From Thermoguttaceae bacterium (GTDB taxonomy: Bacteria > Planctomycetota > Planctomycetia > Pirellulales > Thermoguttaceae), in assembly GCA_017407125.1 (NCBI GenBank), contig JAFQXE010000005.1:1-38564 (forward strand): a stretch of 38,564 bases of DNA, written 5' to 3'. Shown in pieces: positions 25,326 to 33,651 of this stretch. The notes under the pieces are model-generated. The model did no database searches and had not been told where the DNA came from. It saw only the letters and a list, made by a program, of their open reading frames with translations. Both the position numbers and the translations under genes were made by a program. Position 1 is the stretch's first letter, and the number at the start of each line of letters is the position of its first letter.

Positions 25326-26588
25326 ATGTATAACGCAGAGAATGCGTATGCTCAGATCGGCGCGGGTTGTTATGAGCAGACGCGCCCAAAGGGAAATTAT
25401 TATTGTTACAACCCAAACCGTGACGCAGACGATTTTCACGACGCCGTTTTGAACAGTTGTCTGTTTAGCGCTGCGTTGCTGCTGGAGAAAGGCGTCAACG
25501 TCAACGCCAAAGACCGCAATGGAAGGTCCGCCTTGCATTACGCTGTGCGAAACGGTTCTTTGGAAAACGTTATCTGGCTTGTCAGACAAGACGCAGACGT
25601 CAACGCGAAAGACGACAGGAACGAAACGCCCTTGTTTGGCGCAGTGAGATTTGGCTGTTTGAAAAGCGCTCAATGGAACGCCCCGAAAAGAGGAGGCGTC
25701 AACGTGAAAGAAGACGCTGTCATGATCGAAGCCGCGCGAATCGCGTCTTTGAACATGGTCAAATGGCTCGTTGCACAGGAAGCCAGCATCGACGTAACAA
25801 ACGAGTTCGGAGAAACCGTCTTGCATTTGGCGGCTCAAACCGGGAATGTGGAGCTGGTTAAATTTCTGGTCGAACTGGGAATGGACGTCAACGCGAAAAC
25901 TCAAAACGGCGCCTCGGTTTTGCACTATGCGGCTCGCTGCGGTTCCATGGAAGTGGTTCAATATTTGGTCAAGCATGGCGCGGACATTCACGCCATCGGC
26001 CGACGGGGATATTCCGTTCTGTATTGCGCCGTCGAAAGCGACAATTATAGTCTGGTTCGTTGGCTGATTCGTCAGGGCGCGTATCTCGGAGCGAGATACA
26101 AGAGAGAGCCTCTCCTGCATTGCGCTGTGAGAAACGCCTCGCTGGAAATGGCGAAGCTCTTCGTTGCGTTAGGAGTTTCTGTCAACGCGAAAGGCCGCTA
26201 TGGAGAGAACCCTTTGCATGACGCCTCAGCAGCCGGGTATCCGGATACGATGCAGTGGCTCGTCGATCAGGGCTTGGACGTCAACTCGAGAGACGGGGAA
26301 GGTCGAACGCCCCTGTTCTACGCCGCCTGGGCGGGAAATCAGGAATCCGCTCAATGGCTGCTCGACCGCGGCGCGGACATCAAAGCAATCGACATGAAAA
26401 ACCGAACGGTTCTTTATCCTGCCGTTGAAAGCGATAGCTTCGGCATGGTCAAGTGGCTTTTCAAACACGGAGCGACTCGCAAAACCAAAGTCGTGGGCGA
26501 CGTCTCCATTGTAACCTGCGCCGCTGACAGCGAAGATGAAGAAATGGTTCAGTGGCTGCTCAAACGCGGTTTCGACCAGGATGAATGA
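25326..26588 (+). CDS. Ankyrin-repeat protein 3 (divergent N-terminus)
   Basis: A 420-residue ankyrin protein. Unlike its five sisters it lacks the RFEqM..G..DF cap; instead it opens with MYNAENAYAQIGAGCYEQTR and an Asn/Tyr-rich segment (YYCYNPNRD). About 11-12 repeats follow (FSAALLLEKGVNVNAKD, then LHYAVRNGSLENVIWLVRQDADVNAKD). One repeat near residue 120 is degenerate (NAPKRGGVNVKEDAVMI). Codon use appears more GC-rich than in genes 1, 2 and 6, closer to 4 and 5. AAGGA lies 8 bases upstream of the start. It probably arose from the same family and then took a new N-terminus, or lost the cap. No export signal. Confidence 0.9.
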   Translation: MYNAENAYAQIGAGCYEQTRPKGNYYCYNPNRDADDFHDAVLNSCLFSAALLLEKGVNVNAKDRNGRSALHYAVRNGSLENVIWLVRQDADVNAKDDRNETPLFGAVRFGCLKSAQWNAPKRGGVNVKEDAVMIEAARIASLNMVKWLVAQEASIDVTNEFGETVLHLAAQTGNVELVKFLVELGMDVNAKTQNGASVLHYAARCGSMEVVQYLVKHGADIHAIGRRGYSVLYCAVESDNYSLVRWLIRQGAYLGARYKREPLLHCAVRNASLEMAKLFVALGVSVNAKGRYGENPLHDASAAGYPDTMQWLVDQGLDVNSRDGEGRTPLFYAAWAGNQESAQWLLDRGADIKAIDMKNRTVLYPAVESDSFGMVKWLFKHGATRKTKVVGDVSIVTCAADSEDEEMVQWLLKRGFDQDE

Positions 26589-26596
26589 CCGCATCC

Positions 26597-26616
26597 CCGG
26601 GAACGAACGTTCCCGG
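26597..26616. repeat. CCGGGAAC hairpin, copy 2
   Basis: CCGGGAAC-GAAC-GTTCCCGG lies nine bases after the stop of ankyrin gene 3, so it may act as its terminator. It is the same element as 22338-22357. Confidence 0.7.
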
Positions 26617-26695
26617 CGCGTCTGTCTTTGAACAGATGATATAAAGTTATCTTGCAATAAACCGTAATTCCTTTTAGACGTTTTCGTTTGTTTTT

Positions 26696-26731
26696 GGCTG
26701 CTGCGTCTGTACAGGTACAGACTCGGCAGCC
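26696..26731 (+). promoter_or_regulatory. Leader hairpin of ankyrin gene 4
   Basis: GGCTGC (26696-26701) pairs with GCAGCC (26726-26731) and GTCTGTAC (26705-26712) with GTACAGAC (26715-26722), with a 3-by-3 internal loop and a 2-base loop. It is analogous in place and outer bases (GGCTG/CAGCC) to the hairpin at 25254-25298 before gene 3. Confidence 0.55.
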
Positions 26732-26782
26732 CTGGCGCCAGACATCCTGGCAGCATTATCGCTTTCAGGGAAGGAAAATATC

Positions 26783-28255
26783 ATGTTTAATTTTGACGAA
26801 GCTTTTAAGAAGGAGGAATCAGAACGTTTTGAACGGATGATTCAGGACGGCTCTTTTGATTTTTCCTGTCGTGCATTGGAGGGAGCGAATATTCTCCTTT
26901 ACGCCGCTATGAAAGGCGATTTGAATCTCGTTAAACTGTTGGTTGAGAAAGGGGCGAAACTCAAGGCGACAACCCGGAACCGGGAAAACGTTTTGCACTT
27001 TGCCGTTTACAGCGGTTCGCTGGAACTGGTCAAGTATCTGGTTGGACTTGGCTTGAACGTCAACTCGCCAGACTGCGGCGGAAGAATGCCCTTGCATCTG
27101 GCAGCGCAAATGGGATCGTTGGAGATGGTTCAATGGCTTGCAGCGAACGGAGCCCATCTCCGCGCGATCAACAAGTGGGACGAAAACGCTCTGCATTTTG
27201 CCGCCTATGGCGATTCGCAGGACGTGGTCGCGTGGCTGGTCGAACAGGGATTCAAGGTCAATACAAAAGGCAGTTGGGACAGAACGGCTCTGCATTTTGC
27301 CGCCCAAAGCGGTTCTGTGGAAACAGCTGCGTGGCTGGTTGAACAGGGAGCTGACATCAACTCGAAAGACAAAGACGGCTTGACGCCGTTGCATTACGCA
27401 GCCAAAGAAGGCGTTAAGAAAATCGTTCAGATTTTGGTTGACCATGGCGCGGACGTCAGCGAGAAAGGTTTTTACGGCGCAACGCTTTTGCATTACGCCG
27501 CCCATAGCGGCTCTTTGGAACTGGTTGAATACCTGGTTAATCTGGGCTTGGACGTCAACGCGAAAAAATGTTGGCAAACGACCGTTCTGCATGACGCCGC
27601 CCTGGGCGGAAGTTTGGAAGTCGTTGATTGGCTCATCGGTCAGGGCGCGGACGTCAACGCCAAAGACGAAGACGGCAACACGATCTTGCATTTCGCCGCC
27701 CAAAGCGGTTCTTTGGGACTGGTGAAATGGCTGTTCAAACGCGGTTTTGGGTCCAACAAGGAATGGATTGACGACGCTCTGATTGCCGTCGCGCAGCGTG
27801 AATTCTGCTCTGAAGAGCTGGCGCATTGGCTGGTTGATCAGGGCGCAGACGTCAACGCTCAAGACAAAAACGGAATCAACGTCATGAATCACGCATTCAA
27901 TAATTGTAACATTGATCTTGCTTTTTGGCTCATTGACCGCGGCGCGGACGTCAACGCCAAAGACAGCTCCGGAAATCCTCTCATGTATTACATGTGGGGA
28001 GCAAATACCGCGCAGTTTCTTATCGACCATGGCGCCGACGTCAAAGTTAAAAACAATAGCGGCTGTTCGCTTTTGCATTCCAACGCCTGCAGGGGCAACC
28101 TGGAACTCGTTGAGTTTCTGGTGAAACAGGGGCTGGACGTCAACGCCAAAGACAACGAAGGAAAGACCGTCCTTCAGTATGCCGTCCAGAGCGACAACCA
28201 GAAACTGATTCGGTGGCTGATCGAACATGGAGCAAAGTGGAACGTAAGCCAATAG
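26783..28255 (+). CDS. Ankyrin-repeat protein 4
   Basis: A 490-residue ankyrin protein with cap SERFERMIQDGSFDFSC and about 14 repeats. The middle contains a non-canonical segment, EWIDDALIAVAQREFCSEEL (residues about 330-350), that replaces a regular repeat and recurs in gene 5. The C-terminus ends LIRWLIEHGAKWNVSQ. AAGGA sits 7 bases before the ATG in the context CGCTTTCAGGGAAGGA, which is shared with gene 5. No signal peptide or enzymatic domain. A 501-residue open frame on the opposite strand is a by-product of the periodic repeat and is not annotated. Confidence 0.93.
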   Translation: MFNFDEAFKKEESERFERMIQDGSFDFSCRALEGANILLYAAMKGDLNLVKLLVEKGAKLKATTRNRENVLHFAVYSGSLELVKYLVGLGLNVNSPDCGGRMPLHLAAQMGSLEMVQWLAANGAHLRAINKWDENALHFAAYGDSQDVVAWLVEQGFKVNTKGSWDRTALHFAAQSGSVETAAWLVEQGADINSKDKDGLTPLHYAAKEGVKKIVQILVDHGADVSEKGFYGATLLHYAAHSGSLELVEYLVNLGLDVNAKKCWQTTVLHDAALGGSLEVVDWLIGQGADVNAKDEDGNTILHFAAQSGSLGLVKWLFKRGFGSNKEWIDDALIAVAQREFCSEELAHWLVDQGADVNAQDKNGINVMNHAFNNCNIDLAFWLIDRGADVNAKDSSGNPLMYYMWGANTAQFLIDHGADVKVKNNSGCSLLHSNACRGNLELVEFLVKQGLDVNAKDNEGKTVLQYAVQSDNQKLIRWLIEHGAKWNVSQ

Positions 28256-28342
28256 CGGCGGCAAGGCGGGCTTCCGTTGGTCGCTTTGATTTGCGGTGAA
28301 TCGACCGTGAACCAATCTGAACAACGGAAGCTGGCATTTTCC

Positions 28343-28360
28343 CGGGAACGCATCTTCCCG
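28343..28360. repeat. CGGGAA hairpin, copy 3
   Basis: CGGGAA-CGCATC-TTCCCG is a shortened form of the hairpins at 22338 and 26597. It lies about 90 bp after ankyrin gene 4, near an inverted CCGTTGGTCGCTT at about 28272-28286. Confidence 0.6.
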
Positions 28361-28452
28361 ACTCCGCCTGCATCCCCCAAAACGCTTTAATCAGTTCCAG
28401 TTCACTTTACTTAAATTCTGATAGCTAACCGCTTTCAGGGAAGGACAACAGA

Positions 28453-30108
28453 ATGTTTGGTTCAGAAAATCCGTTTTTCCCCCACGACGTCAAATTTTAT
28501 GAACAGATGTTTCAGGACGGTCAATTTGACTTTTCCTATCGTTCGTATGGGGACGCTAACGTTTTCCATTACGCCGCATATACAGGCGATTTGAATCGCG
28601 TTAAACTGCTCATTGAGAATGGCGTGGACGTCAACGAAAAAAACGACTATGGAGACGCTGTAATGCATTATGCCGCTCAAGGCGGTTCGTTGGAAACGGT
28701 TCAGTTTCTGGCGTCGCTGGGCGCGGACGTCAACGCGAAAAACGAAAAAGGCGTAACGCCTCTGCATCGGGCAGCTGAGCGCGGTTCTTTGGAAGCGGTT
28801 CAGTTTCTGGCATCGCATGGCGCAGACCTGAACGCAACCTGTTATGGCAAACAAACCGCCTTGCACCTCGCCGCAAAAAGCGGGTCATTGGAACTGGTTC
28901 GATGGCTGGTTCGACAAGGTTTTGACGTCAACGCGACCGAAGAATGGGGAGGCTCTTCCGTCTTGTATTATGCCGTCCTGAGCGGTTCTTTGGAATTGAT
29001 TCGCTGGCTGACAGAGCAGGGCGCCGATATCAACGCGCGAGATTCAAGCGAACATTCGCTCATGTATACTGCAGCATATTTTGGGCATTTGGATATTGTC
29101 AAGTTTTTGTTTGAACAAGGGCTGGACGTCAATTCCGCCGACAATGGCGCTTGTCCAATCATGAATGTTGCAGTCCAAAGCGGCTGTGTGGAATTGGTTC
29201 GATGGCTGACAGAGCAGGGCGCCGACGTCAACGCCAGAGAAAGCGATTCATTTACACCCTTGCTTAACGCCGCCAGAAAAGGCTCGTTGGAAATGGTTCA
29301 ATTTCTGTCTGAAAACGGCGCAGACCTCTACGCCAAACTCTCTAACGAAGCGACGGCTTTGCATTTAGCGGCAGATTCCGGCAATCTGGAACTGGTTGAG
29401 TGGCTGGTTCAACAGGGATTTGAAGTAAACGAAACAGACGTTTTTGGTTATTCCGTCCTGAGATTTGCCGCTCAGAGCGGGTCTCTGGAAGTCTTTCGTT
29501 GGCTGGTGGATCATGGCGCGCATCTGGACCTGGACAAATACGGCGTCATGTTGAGCGCTGTCTACAGCGAATCGCTGGAACTGGTTCAATGGTTGTATGA
29601 ACAGGGCGTCGGCGTCAATCAAAAAGACGAATGGATTAATGACGCTCTGTTATCCCTCGCCCAGAAAGAATTCTGCAATGAGGAACTGGCTCTATGGCTG
29701 GTGGAACACGGCGCCGACGTCTATGCGGAAGACGAAGAGGGCTATATGGTTCTGGCTAACGCGTTTGAGGGTTACAATATATGCCTTGCCGAAACGCTGG
29801 TTGAAAACGGGTACGACGTCAATGCAAAAAACTCTCTTGGAAGAACAGCCTTGTATTATGTTTTTGACCACGAATACATTGACTGGCTCATTGAACAGGG
29901 CGCCGACGTCAACGTTACAGACGACGACGGCTGGACGCCTTTGCATTATTATGCAAGAAGCGGCGATCTGGGACTGGTTCAGTTATTTGTAGAACGCGGC
30001 GCCGACGTCAACGCAAAAGACAATAACGGAATGACGGCTCTGGATTTGGCTGTCGAAGAAGGCTACCAGGAAGTCGCTCAATGGCTCAAAGAGCGCAGCC
30101 CAGAGTAG
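28453..30108 (+). CDS. Ankyrin-repeat protein 5
   Basis: A 551-residue ankyrin protein with cap VKFYEQMFQDGQFDFSYRS and about 16 repeats. It shares with gene 4 the start context, the cap wording and the odd central segment (EWINDALLSLAQKEFCNEEL, residues about 395-415), so the two are a recent tandem pair. Two adjacent repeats near residues 75-125 are almost copies of each other (LETVQFLASLGADVN and LEAVQFLASHGADLN). The C-terminus is a regular capping repeat ending QWLKERSPE. No signal peptide. It is followed by a 9-bp stem hairpin at 30149-30175. Confidence 0.93.
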   Translation: MFGSENPFFPHDVKFYEQMFQDGQFDFSYRSYGDANVFHYAAYTGDLNRVKLLIENGVDVNEKNDYGDAVMHYAAQGGSLETVQFLASLGADVNAKNEKGVTPLHRAAERGSLEAVQFLASHGADLNATCYGKQTALHLAAKSGSLELVRWLVRQGFDVNATEEWGGSSVLYYAVLSGSLELIRWLTEQGADINARDSSEHSLMYTAAYFGHLDIVKFLFEQGLDVNSADNGACPIMNVAVQSGCVELVRWLTEQGADVNARESDSFTPLLNAARKGSLEMVQFLSENGADLYAKLSNEATALHLAADSGNLELVEWLVQQGFEVNETDVFGYSVLRFAAQSGSLEVFRWLVDHGAHLDLDKYGVMLSAVYSESLELVQWLYEQGVGVNQKDEWINDALLSLAQKEFCNEELALWLVEHGADVYAEDEEGYMVLANAFEGYNICLAETLVENGYDVNAKNSLGRTALYYVFDHEYIDWLIEQGADVNVTDDDGWTPLHYYARSGDLGLVQLFVERGADVNAKDNNGMTALDLAVEEGYQEVAQWLKERSPE

Positions 30109-30148
30109 AGGAATATGGCAGCCTCCGTTGGTTATCGTTACAAAGGAA

Positions 30149-30175
30149 GCCGCAGACGTTCTGCATGTCTGCGGC
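30149..30175 (+). terminator. Hairpin after ankyrin gene 5
   Basis: GCCGCAGAC (30149-30157) and GTCTGCGGC (30167-30175) form a perfect 9-bp stem with a 9-base loop, 40 bp past the stop. No T-run follows. Confidence 0.55.
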
Positions 30176-30181
30176 TCCCTA

Positions 30182-30210
30182 TTGTACGAAATCGGTTATA
30201 GCGTTATAAT
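30182..30210 (+). promoter_or_regulatory. Promoter of ankyrin gene 6
   Basis: TTGTAC (30182-30187) and TATAAT (30205-30210), 17-bp spacing, followed by CAGGATAATT. This resembles the CAGA..TTATT that follows the -10 of ankyrin genes 1 and 2. Confidence 0.7.
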
Positions 30211-30277
30211 CAGGATAATTAAGATTTTTGTTGTAACGTTAGTTAATTGCCGCCTGCCGACAACAAGAGACATAAAA

Positions 30278-33200
30278 ATGACTGCTGTTGATAACGCATT
30301 TGATAAAATTGACATTGAACGTTTTGAACAGATGTTCAAAAACGGAGACTATGATTTTAAATATTATTCAAATGATATTAATTCGTACGGCGCTAACGTC
30401 CTTCATTATGCAGCATGGACGGGCGACTTAAACCGCGTTAAAGAATTGCTGGAGCATGGCGCAGACGTCAAAACAGCAGACAAAGACCAAAAGACCGTTT
30501 TGCATTATGCCGCTTTAGGCGGCTCTTTGGAACTGATTCAATGGTTGAATTCACATGGATTGGACGTCAACGCCTATGAAGGATTTATTATTGTACCGTT
30601 AATAAACGCTAATAATAAGACGGTTTTGCATTTTGCCGCTCAGAGTGGAAATATGACGCTGGTTGAATGGCTGGTTGAGAATGGAGCCAACGTCAAATCG
30701 GTAAGCGAATACGGAGAGTCTGTCTTGCACAGCGCAGTCGAAAGCGGTTCTTTGGAACTGGTTCAATGGCTGGTCAAGCAGGGAGCGGACGTTAACGTAA
30801 CAGACCATCATGGCAATACGGTCTTGCATTGCGCCGCTCAAAAAGGTCATTGGGAGATTGTACAATGGCTGATCGAACAGGGCATGGACGTCAATCTAAA
30901 AGGCTATTTTGGAAGTACGGTCTTACATTACGCTTCTCAGTCCGATAATTGGGAAATGGTTCAATGGCTGGTCGACCGCGGCGCCGACGTCAACGCAAAA
31001 GAGGACCTTGAACATAAGACTGTCTTGCTCGATTATGCAGCGTCTGGCAGTCTGGAAAAGGTTCAATGGCTTGTTGAACATGGAGCAGACGTCAACGTTA
31101 AAGACGATTGCAGAGCGTCGGCCCTGTTTTACGCCGCTCAGAGCGGAAATATGGAGTTGGTTCAATGGTTAATTGATCAGGGTCTGGACGTCTTCTCAAC
31201 AAATCGCGCCGGAAGAACGCTCCTTCATTATGCAGCCAAAAGCGGCAGTTTGAAACTCGTTCGATGGCTGATTAAACAGGGTTTGGACGTAAACGCAAAG
31301 AGTGATAATAAAACAACAGTCCTTCATTCTGCAGCTGAAAGCGGCAACTTGAATTTGGTACAATGGCTAATCAATCAGGGATTGGACTTTAGAGCGTACG
31401 ACGATTATAAAAGAACTGTTCTGCATAGCGCCGTCGAAAGCAAATCTTTGGAACTGGTTCAGTGGCTGGTTGAGCGCGGCTCCAACGTCAACGCAAAAAA
31501 CAATGATAAAACGTCTGTTTTGTATTACGCCGTTTCAAGCGGCTCTTTGGGCGTGGTTCAATGTCTGATTGAACATGGGGCAGACGTTAATGCAATAAAC
31601 CGTTGGGGAGAAAGCGTTTTGTTTAATGCCGTCCAATTGGATAATTATGATATTGTTAAATATCTGGTTGAACATGGAGCAAATGTCAATATAAGAGATT
31701 ATGACAAAAAGACTGCCTTTCACGATGCCGTTTCAAGAGATTCTATAAAGCTGATTCAGTTCATGGCTGAGCGCGGCGCGAATGTCAACGTAAAAGACAG
31801 ATACGGCAATTCGCCAATTCATTCTGCCGCATCAAACGGTTCTTTGGAAGCCGTTGAATATCTCATTGACCATGGCGCAGACGTCAATAAGAAAGACAAA
31901 GACGGAAAGACGGCTTTGTATTACGCCGTTAAATACAATAATTTGAAGCTGGTTCAATTATTAATTGACAATGGCGCAGACGTCAACGCCGCAGACAGAA
32001 ACAATTGGACAGTTTTACATTCTGCCGCTGAAAGCGATTCTTTGAAATTGGTTCAGCGTTTGGTTAATAATGGGGCAAATGTCAACGCAAAAGGCAAGAT
32101 GAAGGAAACCGCTTTGCTTCTTGCCGCCAAAAACGGTAAATTTGATATAGCGCTGTGGCTGGTTGAGCATCAAGCAGACGTCAACGCGAAAGACTTTGCT
32201 GACAATACGGCGCTGCACTATGCCGCCGAAAACGGTAATTTAGAAATGGTTCAGCGTCTGGTTGAGCATGGGGCTGATATCAACGCAAAAAACAATTTGA
32301 ACTGGACGGTCTTGCATTGCGCCGCTCAAAGCCGGAATTGGGAGCTTGTCAAATGGCTGGTTGAGCAAGGGCTGGACGTCAATATAAAAGACTTCAGGGA
32401 AGCGACTGCTTTATGTTATCTTGCTGAAAATGGCAATTTGGAGCAGGTTCAATGGTTGATTGAACATGGAGCAAAATTGGATTTACAAAACGGTCATGGG
32501 AGTTCCGTCTTGCCTTATGCCGCCAGAAGCGGATCGTTGGAACTTGTCAAATGGTTGGCTGAACAAGGGCTGGACGTCAACGCGAAAGACGATAATGGAG
32601 ACGGCGTCTTGCATAATGCAGCCCTGAGAAACAATTGGGACGTCGTTAAGTGGCTGGTTGAACATGGCGCAGACGTCAATGCGAAAGACAATTTTGGAAA
32701 GACTGTCTTGCATCACGCCATTTGGAGTAACAATTCAGAGGTTTCGCGATGGCTGGTTGAGCATGGCGCGGACATTAACGCGCAAGACGACGATGGAGAT
32801 ACCGTCTTGTATTCTGCCGTTTTGCAGGATAATTGGGAGCTAGTTAAATTACTCATTGAGCATGGCGCAGATATCAAAGCCACAGAGGAGGAAAACAAGG
32901 GGGTCGTTATTCATTCAGCCGCCGAAACCGGCTCTTTAGAACTGGTTAAATGGCTCATTGAGCGCGGGGCTGACGTCTTCGTGGAAGGCGAATATGAAAA
33001 AACGCTCTTGCATTCAGCCGCCCAAAGCGGTTCTTTAGAGCTGGTTGAATGGCTCATTGAACAAGGATTCAATATCAACGATAAAGACGAATGGGGATGC
33101 ACTGTCTTGCATTACGCCTTTGGATGCGACAGACTCGTTGAGCGTCTGGTTGAACTGGGTGCGGATATCAACGCGACAGACCACGATGGAGACGCCGTCT

Positions 33201-33367
33201 TGCATCTCGCTGCCAAAATGGACTATTGGGAACTGGTTAAGTGGTTGGTAGAACGCGGCGCAAACGTCAACGCACACAACGATAGTAATAAGACTGTTTT
33301 GGATTATGCGAACGAAAGCGCTAACTGGGATATGGTTCAATGGTTAAAAGAGCATGGAGCAAAATAG
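30278..33367 (+). CDS. Giant ankyrin-repeat protein 6 (about 30 repeats)
   Basis: A 1,029-residue protein, the largest of the six. The start at 30278 (MTAVDNAFDKIDIERFEQMF) is chosen over the open frame from 30128, because that frame would run through a terminator hairpin and the promoter at 30182-30210. The cap RFEQMFKNGDYDFKYY is followed by about 30 ankyrin repeats of LH.AA..GSLELVQWLVEHGADVNAKD type. The repeats are interrupted only by a short insertion near residue 100 (GFIIVPLINANNKT) and one truncated repeat near 965 (HYAFGCDRLVERL). No signal peptide, membrane helix or enzyme domain is seen. The solenoid is long enough to make a complete superhelical turn. It closes the cluster and is followed by a strong terminator. 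Confidence 0.93.
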   Translation: MTAVDNAFDKIDIERFEQMFKNGDYDFKYYSNDINSYGANVLHYAAWTGDLNRVKELLEHGADVKTADKDQKTVLHYAALGGSLELIQWLNSHGLDVNAYEGFIIVPLINANNKTVLHFAAQSGNMTLVEWLVENGANVKSVSEYGESVLHSAVESGSLELVQWLVKQGADVNVTDHHGNTVLHCAAQKGHWEIVQWLIEQGMDVNLKGYFGSTVLHYASQSDNWEMVQWLVDRGADVNAKEDLEHKTVLLDYAASGSLEKVQWLVEHGADVNVKDDCRASALFYAAQSGNMELVQWLIDQGLDVFSTNRAGRTLLHYAAKSGSLKLVRWLIKQGLDVNAKSDNKTTVLHSAAESGNLNLVQWLINQGLDFRAYDDYKRTVLHSAVESKSLELVQWLVERGSNVNAKNNDKTSVLYYAVSSGSLGVVQCLIEHGADVNAINRWGESVLFNAVQLDNYDIVKYLVEHGANVNIRDYDKKTAFHDAVSRDSIKLIQFMAERGANVNVKDRYGNSPIHSAASNGSLEAVEYLIDHGADVNKKDKDGKTALYYAVKYNNLKLVQLLIDNGADVNAADRNNWTVLHSAAESDSLKLVQRLVNNGANVNAKGKMKETALLLAAKNGKFDIALWLVEHQADVNAKDFADNTALHYAAENGNLEMVQRLVEHGADINAKNNLNWTVLHCAAQSRNWELVKWLVEQGLDVNIKDFREATALCYLAENGNLEQVQWLIEHGAKLDLQNGHGSSVLPYAARSGSLELVKWLAEQGLDVNAKDDNGDGVLHNAALRNNWDVVKWLVEHGADVNAKDNFGKTVLHHAIWSNNSEVSRWLVEHGADINAQDDDGDTVLYSAVLQDNWELVKLLIEHGADIKATEEENKGVVIHSAAETGSLELVKWLIERGADVFVEGEYEKTLLHSAAQSGSLELVEWLIEQGFNINDKDEWGCTVLHYAFGCDRLVERLVELGADINATDHDGDAVLHLAAKMDYWELVKWLVERGANVNAHNDSNKTVLDYANESANWDMVQWLKEHGAK

Positions 33368-33412
33368 ATCCAAGCCCATAAGGAAAACGCCCCGATCATG
33401 CTATTTCGGAGT

Positions 33413-33449
33413 GCGAGAGTGCAGCGTTAGCGAAACTCTCGCTTTTTTT
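33413..33449 (+). terminator. Rho-independent terminator of ankyrin gene 6
   Basis: GCGAGAGT (33413-33420) pairs with ACTCTCGC (33435-33442), directly followed by seven T residues. This is the cleanest intrinsic terminator in the window. Confidence 0.9.
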
Positions 33450-33470
33450 ATAAATAGAATCGCTCTAACC

Positions 33471-33487
33471 ATCAAGCGTAGCTTGAT
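33471..33487. other. Short hairpin in the convergent spacer
   Basis: ATCAAGC-GTA-GCTTGAT, a perfect 7-bp stem with a 3-base loop. Confidence 0.5.
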
Positions 33488-33523
33488 ACAGAAAATCGGA
33501 AAGTTCTTAACCCGCCAAGTACG

Positions 33524-33576
33524 AAAGCGACCAACGGGAGCGATTACAATACGTTTCGCGCGGTAGCGCGGATTGG
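33524..33576. repeat. Dispersed intergenic repeat, copy 2 (other copy at 8415-8466)
   Basis: Begins AAAGCGACCAACGGGAGCG and ends GCGGTAGCGCGGATTGG; about five differences from the copy at 8415-8466, which lies 25 kb away. Confidence 0.85.
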
Positions 33577-33592
33577 GGGCGGCGCCTCGCCG

Positions 33593-33638
33593 CTTGACGG
33601 CAAGCCGTCAAGTACGAAAGCGGGAGCTTTGCTCCCGC
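33593..33638 (-). terminator. Two hairpins after the GH16 gene
   Basis: CTTGACGGC-AA-GCCGTCAAG (33593-33612) and GCGGGAGC-TTT-GCTCCCGC (33620-33638) are both perfect stems. The second lies 14 bp past the minus-strand GH16 stop. Confidence 0.6.
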
Positions 33639-33651
33639 ACTCCGAGACGTC

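Noticed and set aside
26819..28324. A 501-residue open frame opposite ankyrin gene 4, and similar ones opposite genes 3, 5 and 6
   Set aside because: The 33-residue periodic coding repeat leaves the complementary frame free of stops. No ribosome-binding site or known domain supports these.
30128..30277. N-terminal 50-residue extension of ankyrin gene 6
   Set aside because: It spans the hairpin at 30149-30175 and the promoter at 30182-30210 and matches none of the sister proteins.
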